The translations under genes and the position numbers were made by a program. A DNA stretch of 64,000 bases from Oscillibacter sp. (lineage in GTDB: Bacteria > Bacillota > Clostridia > Oscillospirales > Oscillospiraceae): the NCBI GenBank assembly GCA_022652655.1, contig JALCRQ010000002.1:1-64000 (forward strand), written 5' to 3'. Below the pieces are notes generated by a model. The model did no database searches and was not told where the DNA came from. It saw only the letters and a program-made list of their open reading frames with translations. This document shows positions 20,996 to 32,081 of the stretch, piece after piece. Positions within the stretch are counted from its first letter, which is position 1, and every line of letters starts with the position of its first letter.

Positions 20996-21245
20996 CCTAT
21001 CGCCTCCGCTTTCAAAAGGTGCCGGCAAAGCCGGGCCGTTTGCACGGATTTGTGCACAGGGCGGATGAGCGGCGGGCACATTTATGATCTCCGCCGGCTG
21101 CCGCCTTTACGAAACCCGCCGGTAAAATTTTACGGGCCCGTATATGGAAAACGGTTCCTCCGAATGCTACAATACTCTTATGAGAACACAATGCGGGTTT
21201 TCGCCGCCTGGGCGGCGATTTCTCCCGATGGAAAGGAAGTTGGGG

Positions 21246-22994
21246 ATGAGAAGAACCAAAATTGTCTGCACACTGGGCCCCGCCACGGATGCGGAGGGGG
21301 TTCTGCGGGCTATGCTGCTCTCCGGCATGAACGTGGCGCGGTTTAATTTTTCACACGGCTCCCACCAGGAGCACAAGGCCCGGCTGGACGCCCTGAAAGC
21401 CCTGCGGAAGGAGCTGAACCTCCCGGTGGCCGCCATGCTGGACACCCGGGGCCCCGAGATCCGGCTCCGGACCTTTGCAGGCGGACGGGTGCAGCTCAAA
21501 AGCGGGCAGGAGTTTACCCTGACCACCGAGGACGCGCCGGGCGACGAGCACGGCTGCTCCGTCACCTACGCCAATCTCCCCGGGGACGTCCGTCCCGGCG
21601 ACGCCGTTTTGCTGGACGACGGGCTGGTGCGCCTGACCGTGCTGGAGTGCACGCCCTCCTCCGTCCGCTGCCGGGTGGAAAACGACGGCGTGATGAAGGA
21701 CCGCAAGGGCGTCAACATCCCGGGCGTGCGGCTGTCCATGCCGTATCTCAGCGCCCAGGACCGGGCTGATCTCCTCTTTGGAATTGAGCAGGGCTTCGAC
21801 TTTGTCGCGGCCAGCTTCGTGCGCTCCGCCGCCGACGTGCGGGCCATCCGGGGCCTGCTGACGGAGCACGGCTCCCAGCTCCGCATTATCGCCAAAATCG
21901 AAAATCAGGAGGGGCTGACCAACCTGCCGGAAATTCTCTCCGCCGCCGATGGGCTGATGGTGGCCCGGGGCGATCTGGGCGTGGAGATCGATTTTGCTGA
22001 GATCCCCGTTTTGCAAAAGCAGATGATCGCCCGGTGTGTGGCCTGCGGAAAACCGGTGATCACCGCCACGCAGATGCTGGATTCCATGATGGATCACCCC
22101 CGTCCCACCCGGGCCGAGATCACGGATGTGGCCAACGCCATCTATGACGGAACCTCCGCCATCATGCTCTCCGGGGAGACGGCGGCGGGAAAATACCCGG
22201 TGGAATCTGTGCGCACCATGAACGCCATCGCCCTGCGCACGGAGGCGGACATCAACTACGCCAAGCGGATGGAGCGGACGGAGGAGCAGAGCGGCGAGCG
22301 GCTGTCCATCGCGGCGGCCACGGCCCACGCGGCCTGCACCACGGCTCAGGACGTCCATGCGGACGCCATTATCACCGTCAGCCAGAGCGGCACCACGGCG
22401 CGGCTGGTCAGCCGGTTTCACCCCGGCACGCCGGTGATCGCCTGCCTTTTGAAAGAGGAAATCCGGCGTCAGATGGCCCTGTACTGGGGCGTCACACCGA
22501 TTCTGATGCCGGTGGCGGACAGCACCGACGACCTGGTGGAGAAGGCCGTCGGCTCCGCCGAAGCCGCCGGACTGGTGCGCCCCGGCGATTTGGTGGTTCT
22601 CACCGCCGGCGTCCCTGTGGGCGTGCCGGGCACCACCAACATGATCAAGGTCCACGCGGTGGGCAGCGTCCTGCTCAACGGCGTGGGCGTTGGGAAGGCC
22701 ACCGTCACCGGCAGGCTGTGCGTATGCGCCTCCCCCTCTGAAATCTCCTCGAAATTTACACCGGGAGACATTCTGGTGATCCCCTACACCAACCACGAAA
22801 TGGTGGATACCGTGCGCCAGGCCGCCGCGGTGATCTGCGAGGAATCCGGCGCCGACAGCCACGCGGCGGCGCTGGGGCTGGCCCTGAACAAGGCGGTGAT
22901 CGTCGGTGCGGCGGGGGCCACCCGCACGCTGAAGAACGGCGCCGCCGTATCCGTGGACTGCGGCCGGGGCGTTGTGCTGGCCCTGCCCCAGTAA
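21246..22994 (+). CDS. pyk: Pyruvate kinase with C-terminal PEP-utilising domain
   Basis: MRRTKIVCTLGPATD; MVARGDLGVEIDFAEIPVLQKQMI; C-terminal ESGADSHAAALGLALNKAVIVGA. Confidence 0.96.
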   Translation: MRRTKIVCTLGPATDAEGVLRAMLLSGMNVARFNFSHGSHQEHKARLDALKALRKELNLPVAAMLDTRGPEIRLRTFAGGRVQLKSGQEFTLTTEDAPGDEHGCSVTYANLPGDVRPGDAVLLDDGLVRLTVLECTPSSVRCRVENDGVMKDRKGVNIPGVRLSMPYLSAQDRADLLFGIEQGFDFVAASFVRSAADVRAIRGLLTEHGSQLRIIAKIENQEGLTNLPEILSAADGLMVARGDLGVEIDFAEIPVLQKQMIARCVACGKPVITATQMLDSMMDHPRPTRAEITDVANAIYDGTSAIMLSGETAAGKYPVESVRTMNAIALRTEADINYAKRMERTEEQSGERLSIAAATAHAACTTAQDVHADAIITVSQSGTTARLVSRFHPGTPVIACLLKEEIRRQMALYWGVTPILMPVADSTDDLVEKAVGSAEAAGLVRPGDLVVLTAGVPVGVPGTTNMIKVHAVGSVLLNGVGVGKATVTGRLCVCASPSEISSKFTPGDILVIPYTNHEMVDTVRQAAAVICEESGADSHAAALGLALNKAVIVGAAGATRTLKNGAAVSVDCGRGVVLALPQ

Positions 22995-23007
22995 GTCCCT
23001 CTGCGAT

Positions 23008-23047
23008 AAAAAAAAGCCGGAGCGTTCAAAACGCTCCGGCTTTTTTA
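23008..23047. terminator. Bidirectional terminator
   Basis: AAAAAAGCCGGAGCGTT-caaa-ACGCTCCGGCTTTTTT between convergent pyk and XRE gene. Confidence 0.92.
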
Positions 23048-23055
23048 TTGCATGC

Positions 23056-23661
23056 TCAGCCCTCCGCGGAAGCCCCGGCGGCCTGTCCGGCGTCGGGCGC
23101 AGCGGCGGTTTTCCGGTACTGGCGCACCAGCAGCGCCCGGGAGACGGAGCTGCCCTGGTTGAAAAGCTCCCACGGCTGATCCGACGCGAAGCGCAGCGTA
23201 TCCCGCTCCTGCAGCTCGTATGTCTCCCCGCCCACGGCGATCCAGCCGGTGCCGGAGATCATGGCGGCGATGCACACGCACCCGGGAATATCCGGTTCCG
23301 GGCGGTAGCGGCCGCTGATGTACACATCCACAAATCCGCTCGCAAGCCGGGTGGCCTCATCGTAGGGCATGGAGGCCCGGAGAATGACCTTCCCCCCGTC
23401 CAGCCGCACAGGCCTGTTGTCCAGTTCCCGGGAAAGCCGCAGCGGCTCAAAGCTGTCATTGCGCAAAAATGCCTCCGCAGGAACCTTCAGCGCCGCCGCC
23501 AGACGGCCCAGAATGGCCACGGAGGGGTTTGCCTCCCCCCGCTCGATCTGGCCCAGCATACTGCGGGACACCCCGGACAGGGCGGCCGTCCGCTCCAGGC
23601 TCAGCTTCTGCTGCTTGCGGATGCGCTTGATATTTTCAGCTGCCGCCGCGTTCAGATCCAT
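23056..23661 (-). CDS. XRE-family transcriptional regulator with C-terminal cupin
   Basis: MDLNAAAAENIKRIRKQQKLSLERTAALSGVSRSMLGQIERGEANPSVAILGRLAAAL plus cupin-like GTGWIAVGGETYELQERDTLRFAS. Confidence 0.9.
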   Translation of the reverse strand: MDLNAAAAENIKRIRKQQKLSLERTAALSGVSRSMLGQIERGEANPSVAILGRLAAALKVPAEAFLRNDSFEPLRLSRELDNRPVRLDGGKVILRASMPYDEATRLASGFVDVYISGRYRPEPDIPGCVCIAAMISGTGWIAVGGETYELQERDTLRFASDQPWELFNQGSSVSRALLVRQYRKTAAAPDAGQAAGASAEG

Positions 23662-23814
23662 AGCCGCCTCCCCCCTCGAAATGAGCAATATATTGTCTGA
23701 TTGTTTTCTTATGGTATCCCATATGGCGAATTTTGTCAAGCAAAAGGAGGGGGCGCAGCCCCCTCCCGAGACAGTCAAAAGCATGCCCTTCCGGATGTCC
23801 CTCCGGGCAAAGGC

Positions 23815-25269
23815 TTAAACCCGCTTCCAGACCGCGCCGCCGGGCACGTCGGTGATCTCGATTCCCTGGGCCTTCAGCTCGCCGCGGATGCGGTCGGCCT
23901 CAGCAAAGTTCTTGGCCTTTTTGGCCTCGGCCCGGAGCCGCACCTGTTCGTCCACAGCCGGGTCGCCCTCGCCCTCCACAGTAAAGCCGCCGGCAGTGGT
24001 GGCGTTTTTCTTTGCCGCAGCATCGGCTGCGCGCTTCTTTTCCGCCCGGTCCATAAGGCCCAGCCCCAGCACCGTGTCGAAATCCGCCAGCGCCCGGAGC
24101 TTGGTGGAGTCCCCGGCGCCGGATTTGAGCACGTCGTACAGCACCGTCAGCGCCTGAGCTGTGGCCAGGTCGTTGTCCAGGGCGGCGGTGAACTCCTCCC
24201 GGAGCGCGGTAAACGCCGCCTCGTCCACCGGCGACGGATCGTCGGGATTCAGCGCCGCGATCCGGGCCACGAGCTTCTCGTAGCTGGCCCTGGCGTTATC
24301 CAGATTCTCCCAGGTAAACAGCAGTGTCCGGCGATAGTGGGACTGGAGGCAGAACAGGCGGTACACCAGCGGGTCATACCCCTTCTTCTCCAGAAGGGAG
24401 ACGGTCAGAAACTCCCCGCTGGACTTGCTCATCTTGCCCTCTGGTGTGTTGAGGTGCATGACATGCACCCACCAGTTGCACCAGTGATGCCCAAGATAGC
24501 TTTCGGACTGGGCGATCTCGTTGGTGTGATGGGGGAAGGCGTTGTCGATGCCGCCGCAGTGAATGTCCAGATCCTCCCCCAGATACTTCATGGAGATGCC
24601 GGAGCACTCGATATGCCAGCCGGGGTAGCCGGTGCCCCAGGGGGAATCCCACTTCAGGGCCTGATCCTCGAATTTGGACTTGGTGAACCAGAGGACGAAG
24701 TCGTTTTTGCTCCGCTTGTTGGTGTCCTCCTCCACGCCCTCCCGGACGCCTACCGCCAGGTCCTCCTCCTTGTGCTCATTGAAAATATAGTATTTTTTGA
24801 GCTTGGAGGTGTCGAAATACACGTTGCCGCCCGCCTGATAGGCGTAGCCGGTGTCCAGCAGCTTCGTGATGATCCGGATATACTCGGCGATGCAGCCGGT
24901 GGCGGGCTGCACCACATCCGGCCGCTTGATGTTGAGCTTTTTGCAGTCGTCGAAAAAGGCGTCGGTGTAATACTGGGCGATCTGCATCACCGTCTTGTGC
25001 TCCCGGTGGGCCCCCTTGAGCATCTTATCCTCGCCGGTGTCGGCGTCGGAGGTAAGGTGCCCCACGTCGGTGATGTTCATCACGCGCTTGACCTGGTAGC
25101 CGGAGTAGCGCAGATATTTCTCCAGCACATCCTCCATGATGTAGGAGCGCAGGTTTCCGATATGGGCGAAGTGATAAACGGTGGGCCCGCAGGTGTACAT
25201 TTTTACAAGGTCGGGGTGATTGGGCACAAATTCCTGTTTGGTGTGCGTGGCGGAATTGTATAGCTGCAT
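23815..25269 (-). CDS. cysS: Cysteinyl-tRNA synthetase
   Basis: MQLYNSATHTKQEFVPNHPDLVKMYTCGPTVYHFAHIGN; KMSKS; WHIECSGISMKYLG. Confidence 0.97.
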   Translation of the reverse strand: MQLYNSATHTKQEFVPNHPDLVKMYTCGPTVYHFAHIGNLRSYIMEDVLEKYLRYSGYQVKRVMNITDVGHLTSDADTGEDKMLKGAHREHKTVMQIAQYYTDAFFDDCKKLNIKRPDVVQPATGCIAEYIRIITKLLDTGYAYQAGGNVYFDTSKLKKYYIFNEHKEEDLAVGVREGVEEDTNKRSKNDFVLWFTKSKFEDQALKWDSPWGTGYPGWHIECSGISMKYLGEDLDIHCGGIDNAFPHHTNEIAQSESYLGHHWCNWWVHVMHLNTPEGKMSKSSGEFLTVSLLEKKGYDPLVYRLFCLQSHYRRTLLFTWENLDNARASYEKLVARIAALNPDDPSPVDEAAFTALREEFTAALDNDLATAQALTVLYDVLKSGAGDSTKLRALADFDTVLGLGLMDRAEKKRAADAAAKKNATTAGGFTVEGEGDPAVDEQVRLRAEAKKAKNFAEADRIRGELKAQGIEITDVPGGAVWKRV

Positions 25270-25273
25270 GACG

Positions 25274-25942
25274 TTACGCAGTCCTTTCCTTTTGTTTTTT
25301 AAGCTCCTGCTCCAGCCGGTCAACCCGCTGGAACAGGGCAAGCAGTTCTTCCTGAACAGGATCCTCCACATGGATCTGATCCACATCGTCGGCGTAGGAC
25401 GCCTGGGGCTTCTCGCCGGCCACCCGCACGACCTGGGCGGGGACGCCCACAGCGGTGCAGTTGGGCGGGATCTCATCCAGCACCACCGCGCCTGCGGCGA
25501 TCCGGGCGTGGTCGCCTACCCGGAAGGGCCCCAGAACCTTGGCTCCGGAGCCGATAAGCACATCGCTGCCGATGGTGGGATGGCGTTTGCCCCTGTCCTT
25601 CCCGGTGCCGCCCAGGGTCACGCCCTGAAAGAGCAGCACGTCGTCCCCGATCTCGGCAGTCTCGCCGATGACGATGCCCATGCCGTGGTCGATGACCAGG
25701 CGCCGGCCGATGACAGCGCCGGGGTGGATCTCGATGCCGGTCTTTTTCCGGGCGCGTTGGGAGATCCAGCGGGCCAGGAAGAAATGGCGGCGGCAGTAAA
25801 AAAAGTGGGCGATGCGGTGATAAATCACGGCGTGGACGCCGGGATACAGCAGAAAAATCTCCAGCTTGCTGCGGGCCGCGGGATCCCGCCGCTGGTAGGC
25901 GCTCAGCAAGTCATTCAATCTGGCAAAAAGCATGGGAAACAC
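25274..25942 (-). CDS. cysE: Serine O-acetyltransferase
   Basis: GIEIHPGAVIGRRLVIDHGMGIVIGETAEIGDDVLLFQGVTLGGTGKDRGKRHPTIGSDVLIGSGAKVLG hexapeptide repeats. Confidence 0.95.
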   Translation of the reverse strand: MFPMLFARLNDLLSAYQRRDPAARSKLEIFLLYPGVHAVIYHRIAHFFYCRRHFFLARWISQRARKKTGIEIHPGAVIGRRLVIDHGMGIVIGETAEIGDDVLLFQGVTLGGTGKDRGKRHPTIGSDVLIGSGAKVLGPFRVGDHARIAAGAVVLDEIPPNCTAVGVPAQVVRVAGEKPQASYADDVDQIHVEDPVQEELLALFQRVDRLEQELKKQKERTA

Positions 25943-26089
25943 TCCTCCTCCGAATGATCCGGGTATGTACGCAGCCTGGGACTCCCCCGCGGCACAGGGC
26001 GCCGCGGCGGCCGCAACATCGCCGGAGGTCGGAAAAGATCCCTCTCATAAAAAAGCTCCTCTCAAAATGCGGCGCTTCGCGCCGTTCCC

Positions 26090-26335
26090 TCAAAAACAAA
26101 ACGCCCCCTGTACCCGCCAGGGGTACAAGAGGCGTCGGAAAGACGCGGTTCCACTCTTGTATTCACTCACGCCGACCGCAGCAGCCGGACGGCCCGATAA
26201 CGGCGGCCTTGCCGGGGGCCATTGCGCCCCGCGCTCCCGGATGCACTTCACGGTTCCCCTCCGCAGACGCGTTTCCAGCCGCTGACGCGCCCTCTCTGTT
26301 CTTTGGGTTGCCGTTACTCTTTCCGTTCCTCGCGC
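26090..26335 (-). promoter_or_regulatory. T-box riboswitch (Cys specifier TGC) upstream of cysE-cysS
   Basis: Minus strand: specifier region GTGAAG-TGC-ATCC (26243-26245); T-box AAGAGTGGAACCGCG; terminator ACGCCTCTTGTACCC-ctggc-GGGTACAGGGGGCGT-TTTGTTTTT. Confidence 0.92.
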
Positions 26336-26355
26336 AAAAGAAATTACTGGATAGT

Positions 26356-26385
26356 ATATTAGCATAGGTCTGTCCGCCGTGTCAA
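26356..26385 (-). promoter_or_regulatory. Promoter of the T-box/cysE operon
   Basis: Minus strand TTGACA - 18 bp - TAATAT. Confidence 0.75.
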
Positions 26386-26422
26386 GGGCATTTGCCTCCG
26401 CCGGGAGAGGGGGCTTTTCCCC

Positions 26423-26956
26423 TCACGCCGAGGCGATGACGTCGGCGTTCTTCACGAAATACTCCACGCCGGAATAGACGGTGGTGACCACGATGACGCC
26501 CACGCAGACGGTGTTCAGCAGCGCCGGGATGGGCAGCAGCATCAGAATCACACACACCATGGTGGAGGCGGTTTTCACCTTGCCGGACCAGCCCGCGGCA
26601 ATGACGCGTCCCTTGTCGGAGGCGATCATCCGCAGACCGCTGACGGCAAACTCCCGGCAGATCACAGCCAGCAGCGCCCAGGCGGGCATGGTTCCGATCT
26701 CCACAAACCAGAGCATCGCCGCCGTGACCAGCATTTTATCCGCCAGGGGATCCGCAAATTTTCCGAAATCCGTCACCAGGTTCCGGGCCCGGGCGATTTT
26801 GCCGTCCAGCAAGTCCGTCAGACTGGCAATCACAAACACGGCCAGGGCAAAATACCCCGCCGCCGGGCTGCCGGCGGCCCGGCCCCAGTAGAGGATCCCC
26901 ATAAAGGCGGGGATCAGCACAATACGCAAAACCGTCAGTTTATTGGGAAGATTCAT
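26423..26956 (-). CDS. pgsA: CDP-diacylglycerol--glycerol-3-phosphate 3-phosphatidyltransferase
   Basis: MNLPNKLTVLRIVLIPAFMGILYW; DLLDGKIARARNLVTDFGKFADPLADKML. Confidence 0.95.
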   Translation of the reverse strand: MNLPNKLTVLRIVLIPAFMGILYWGRAAGSPAAGYFALAVFVIASLTDLLDGKIARARNLVTDFGKFADPLADKMLVTAAMLWFVEIGTMPAWALLAVICREFAVSGLRMIASDKGRVIAAGWSGKVKTASTMVCVILMLLPIPALLNTVCVGVIVVTTVYSGVEYFVKNADVIASA

Positions 26957-27014
26957 GGAAAATACCATTCCTTTCGCGTTGCTTTCTGCAGGCGGCAAAG
27001 CCGCGCCGGGCGCT

Positions 27015-28334
27015 TTAGACCGTCTCGCCCGTCAGTTCGCCGTCCATGGTGCCGGTGAGGCGCACGCGGACAAACGTCCCCGGGGAGAGCTCCTCCGGAG
27101 AGGTAAACCAGATCCCGCCGTCGATGCCGGGGGATTCGGCGTAGCTGCGGCCGGTATACCGCTGGGCCTGGGTGTCGAACCCCTCGCACAGGACCTCCCG
27201 TACCGTGCCCAGGCAGCTTTCATTGTATGCGTCGATGATGTCCGACTGGACGTCCTCCAGCAGCTCCTTGCGGCGCAGCGCCTCCTCCATGGACACGTGC
27301 TCCATCCGGGCCGCCGGCGTCCCGTCCTCCGGAGAGAAGGGGAATACCCCCGCCCGCTCGATCTTCATGTCCCGCAGAAAGCCGCACAGCTCCTCAAAGG
27401 CCGCGTCGTCCTCGTAGGGCAGGCCCGTGATGAGGGTCGTGCGCAGCACCAGGCCGGGAATCCGCGCCCGCAGCCGCCCCAGCAGCTCCGTCAGCTCCGC
27501 CTTGGTGTCCCGCCGGTTCATCTTTTTGAGAATCGTGTCGTTGCAGTGCTGGATGGGCAGGTCGATATAGCTGCAGACCTTCTCCTCCGACGCAATGGCG
27601 TCGATGAGCTCCTCCGTGATCTCGTCGGGATAGAGGTAGTGCAGCCGGATCCAGCGGAAGTTAAGTTTACATAATTCATGCAGCAGCTCCGCCAGGTGGT
27701 GCTGCCCGTCCCAGTCGGTGCCGTAGCGGGTGATGTCCTGGGCAATGACGATGCACTCCTTCACGCCGGCGTCGGAGAGCTCCCGGGCCTCCTCCAGCAG
27801 CCCGGCCATAGGCCGGGAGCGGTACCGTCCCCGCAGGGACGGGATTACGCAGTAGGCGCAGCAGTTGTCGCAGCCCTCGGCAATCCGGAGGTAGGCGTAC
27901 CAGGGCGGGGTGGTCAAAATCCGCTCCCCGGCCTGGGCGCAGGTGTGGATATTATCGAAGCGGGCCGGCCGTTCCCCGGCCATGACTCCCTCCACGGCGT
28001 CCACAATGCCGCCGTAGCTGCCGGTACCCAGGATTCCGTCCACCTCCGGCAGCTCCCGCAGGACGTCCTCCCTGTACCGCTGGGCCATGCAGCCCGTGAC
28101 CACGATCTTCCGGAGTTTTCCCGCGGTCTTCAGCTCCGCCATCTGTAAAATGGTGTCGATGGCCTCCTGACAGGCGCTGGCCAAAAAGCCGCAGGTATTC
28201 ACCACCGCCACGTCGGCCCCGTCGGGGTCGGCCAGGACGGTGTGGCCGGCCTTCTGCACAGCCGCCATCATCTGTTCGCAGTTCACCTGGTTTTTAGCGC
28301 AGCCCAGGGAGATAAACGCAACTCGATAACTCAA
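27015..28334 (-). CDS. rimO: Ribosomal protein S12 methylthiotransferase RimO
   Basis: MSYRVAFISLGCAKNQVNCEQMM; radical SAM EGCDNCCAYCVIPSLRGRYRSRP. Confidence 0.95.
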   Translation of the reverse strand: MSYRVAFISLGCAKNQVNCEQMMAAVQKAGHTVLADPDGADVAVVNTCGFLASACQEAIDTILQMAELKTAGKLRKIVVTGCMAQRYREDVLRELPEVDGILGTGSYGGIVDAVEGVMAGERPARFDNIHTCAQAGERILTTPPWYAYLRIAEGCDNCCAYCVIPSLRGRYRSRPMAGLLEEARELSDAGVKECIVIAQDITRYGTDWDGQHHLAELLHELCKLNFRWIRLHYLYPDEITEELIDAIASEEKVCSYIDLPIQHCNDTILKKMNRRDTKAELTELLGRLRARIPGLVLRTTLITGLPYEDDAAFEELCGFLRDMKIERAGVFPFSPEDGTPAARMEHVSMEEALRRKELLEDVQSDIIDAYNESCLGTVREVLCEGFDTQAQRYTGRSYAESPGIDGGIWFTSPEELSPGTFVRVRLTGTMDGELTGETV

Positions 28335-28397
28335 AACAGTTCCTCCAAATCCGTGCTTTAAAAAGAATCATTCGGGCAGACGCCCCGCCGGACGCCG

Positions 28398-29007
28398 TCA
28401 CTCCTCCTCCGGAGCCCGGCCCCAGACGCTCAGCGCCGCCCGCACGTCAGCCCAGCCGAAGCCCCGGCGCAAAAGCGCGTCCGAGGCGCGGCGGCGCTCC
28501 CGCTCGTCCGGTATTCCGCCTTTAAAGCGGTCCCGCAAAACCTGCTCCGCCAGCTCCCCGGCATCCGGGGCGGCGGCCATGGCGTCGTCCCACAGCTCCC
28601 GGGAAACGCCGTGGCGCAGCAGCTCCTGCCGGTACCGGGCGGGGCCGTAGCCCATGGATGCGCAGTGGCGCACCAGCAGGGCCGCGTAGTCGGCGTCGTT
28701 CAAGGCGCCGATGGCCTCCAGCCACTCTGCGGCGTAGTCCGCGTCCCGGGCCGACGCCCCGCGGTCCCGCAGTTTTTTTTCAAGATCGGCCCGGGACATG
28801 GCCCGCCGGCCCACCAGCACCGCGGCCTGAGCCCGGGCGTCGGAACCGGAGGCAGAGGCCCGGAGCCGCTCCAACTGGGGCTCATCCAGGCTGTCCCCGA
28901 CCCGGAGGCTGAACTCCAGCAGCTCCTGCTCCGTGATTTTCAAAAGCGTGCCGTCCTCCAAAAAAACCAGAATCCGGCCTTTTTTGTGCTTGGACGGCTC
29001 GATTTTG

Positions 29008-29018
<11 letters not shown>
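28398..29018 (-). CDS. recX: Regulatory protein RecX
   Basis: Overlaps rec[30 protein letters not shown]...[21 protein letters not shown]. Confidence 0.9.
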
Positions 29019-30114
<1,096 letters not shown>

Positions 30115-30175
30115 TCCTCGTTCCTCCCGCATTTTCATATGGCCGGTTCTCCGGCCCGTCCGCCGCCGGACGGCG

Positions 30176-31042
30176 TCAGACCTCTGTACACAGTGTGCCG
30201 AAAACCACCCGGGGAATCTCGTGCAGGTCCCGGATCACCTGAATATCGCCGAAGCCCTGGGCGCGCATGATGCGCAGTACCGCGTCCGCCTGTCCGGCGC
30301 CCACCTCGAAATAGAGCCGCCCGCCGGGGATCAGCGCCTCTTTCCACTGCTCCGACACGGCGCGGTAAAAGGTCAGGCCGTCCTCTCCCCCGTCCAGCGC
30401 CAGATGGGGCTCGTAGTCCCGCACCGACACATCCAGGCCGGCGAGGTCGCCGCTGGGAATATACGGCGGGTTGCAGACGATGCACTGAAACTCGCCCAGC
30501 GCCCGGGCAGGCTTGTCCAGCGCGTCGGCCTGCACCGCCACCACCCGGCCGGAAAGGCCGCTGCGGCGGATGTTCTGCCGGCAGATTTTCAGCGCCGCGT
30601 CGCTGAGCTCGCCCAGAACCACCCGGGCCCGGGGCATACGGGATGCAAGGGCCAAACCCACACAGCCGCTGCCGGCGCACAGATCCAGCACCCGGCACTC
30701 GCCCAGTCCCGTACAGTAGCCGATGGCCTCCCCCGCCAGCACCTCGGTGTCCGGCCGGGGAATCAGCACGTCCGCGGAGATGTCCAGGGGCAGGCCGTAG
30801 AACTCCCACTCCCCGATGAGATACGCCACCGGTTCGCCCCGCAGATGCCGCTCCACCAGCTCCCAGGTCTTTTCCTCCAGCTCCGGAGAGGCGTACAGCC
30901 CCCCGTCCCGGAGGAGCTGCTCCCGGGATTTTCCCGTGGCGAAGCAGACCAGCTCCCGGGCCTCCAGCGAGGGCTCCCCGCTGTCTGCGTCCCGCAGCCG
31001 CCTGCGGACGTCCAGATATAAGTTGTTGTATGTCGTCGCCAT
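30176..31042 (-). CDS. prmC: Release factor glutamine methyltransferase PrmC
   Basis: [29 protein letters not shown]. Confidence 0.94.
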   Translation of the reverse strand: MATTYNNLYLDVRRRLRDADSGEPSLEARELVCFATGKSREQLLRDGGLYASPELEEKTWELVERHLRGEPVAYLIGEWEFYGLPLDISADVLIPRPDTEVLAGEAIGYCTGLGECRVLDLCAGSGCVGLALASRMPRARVVLGELSDAALKICRQNIRRSGLSGRVVAVQADALDKPARALGEFQCIVCNPPYIPSGDLAGLDVSVRDYEPHLALDGGEDGLTFYRAVSEQWKEALIPGGRLYFEVGAGQADAVLRIMRAQGFGDIQVIRDLHEIPRVVFGTLCTEV

Positions 31043-32007
31043 TACCAGGTATCTTTCCCTTTCTCCTCCGGAACGACCAGCTCCAGCGCCCGAATGGCGC
31101 ACTCGATCATGGAGTCGTCCGGCTCAAAAGTTGTGAAGTTCTGCATCCACAGGCCCGGGGCCGTCAAAAGCCGGGTGAGGGCATTGTCGTGCCGCCCCAC
31201 CCAGCGGTTGAACTCGTAGGTCACAGCCACCACCAGCGGCAAAAGCGCCAGATGCACCAGCGTCCGCAGCCAGGTGTTGGTAAACCGCCAGAAGGCGAAT
31301 ACCACGCTGGAAAAGAGGATGGAGACAAAAATCACCACAAAGAGAAAGCTAGTGCCGCAGCGGGGATGGTGCCGGGGCTGGATGCGGACGTTCTCCACCG
31401 TCAGAGGCAGCCCCGCCTCATAGCAGAAGATGGTCTTGTGCTCCGCGCCGTGGTACTGGAATACCCGGTGAATGTCCCGCATTTTGGAGCACAAAAACAG
31501 ATACAGCAGAAAGAGCACGATCTTTAAAAGGCCCTCGATGACATTCCGGCCCCACAGGGGAAAGCCCGGAAAGAAGTGCAGCAGCCCGCCGGTCAAAAAG
31601 GTGGGCAGCACCAGAAACAGCAGCACGGAAAACCCGATCCCCAGCACAACAGAAAAGCCCACAATGAATTTTTCCAGCTTTTCGCCGGTAAAATGCGCCT
31701 CCAGCCACTGCTCGAATTTCGACGGCTGGGCGGCCTCCTCCTCGGGATAGAAGTCCGCCGAGTACATCAGGGCCTGGACGCCCTTGACCATGGCGTCCAG
31801 AAAATTCACCACGCCCCGGATCAGCGGCACGCCCAGAATGGGATGGCGGTCCTTCACAAGCCGGAGCTCCTCCGTCTTTTCCACCAGACCGCCGTCCTGT
31901 GCCCGGACGACAACGGCCTGCTTCTCCGGACCCCGCATCAAAATTCCCTCGATCAGGGCCTGTCCGCCGATGCTGGTGCGAAAACAGCTTTTTTGATTCT
32001 GTATCAT
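31042..32007 (-). CDS. DUF1385 (YqhQ-like) membrane protein
   Basis: TSIGGQALIEGILMRGP; FQYHGAEHKTIFCYEAGLPLTVENVRIQPRHHPRCGTSFLF. Confidence 0.93.
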   Translation of the reverse strand: MIQNQKSCFRTSIGGQALIEGILMRGPEKQAVVVRAQDGGLVEKTEELRLVKDRHPILGVPLIRGVVNFLDAMVKGVQALMYSADFYPEEEAAQPSKFEQWLEAHFTGEKLEKFIVGFSVVLGIGFSVLLFLVLPTFLTGGLLHFFPGFPLWGRNVIEGLLKIVLFLLYLFLCSKMRDIHRVFQYHGAEHKTIFCYEAGLPLTVENVRIQPRHHPRCGTSFLFVVIFVSILFSSVVFAFWRFTNTWLRTLVHLALLPLVVAVTYEFNRWVGRHDNALTRLLTAPGLWMQNFTTFEPDDSMIECAIRALELVVPEEKGKDTW

Positions 32008-32081
32008 ACGGTTCCTTTCCTGCTTCTCAGTATACGCCGTCCGCGAAAGAAATGCAAACATTTGTTCTATTTTCGTCAAAC

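Noticed and set aside
15410-21000. Possible complete prophage (integrase plus lysis genes)
   Set aside because: No structural, packaging or replication phage genes; nrdA remnant and nrdB separate the integrase from the lysis cassette, and the two need not share an origin.
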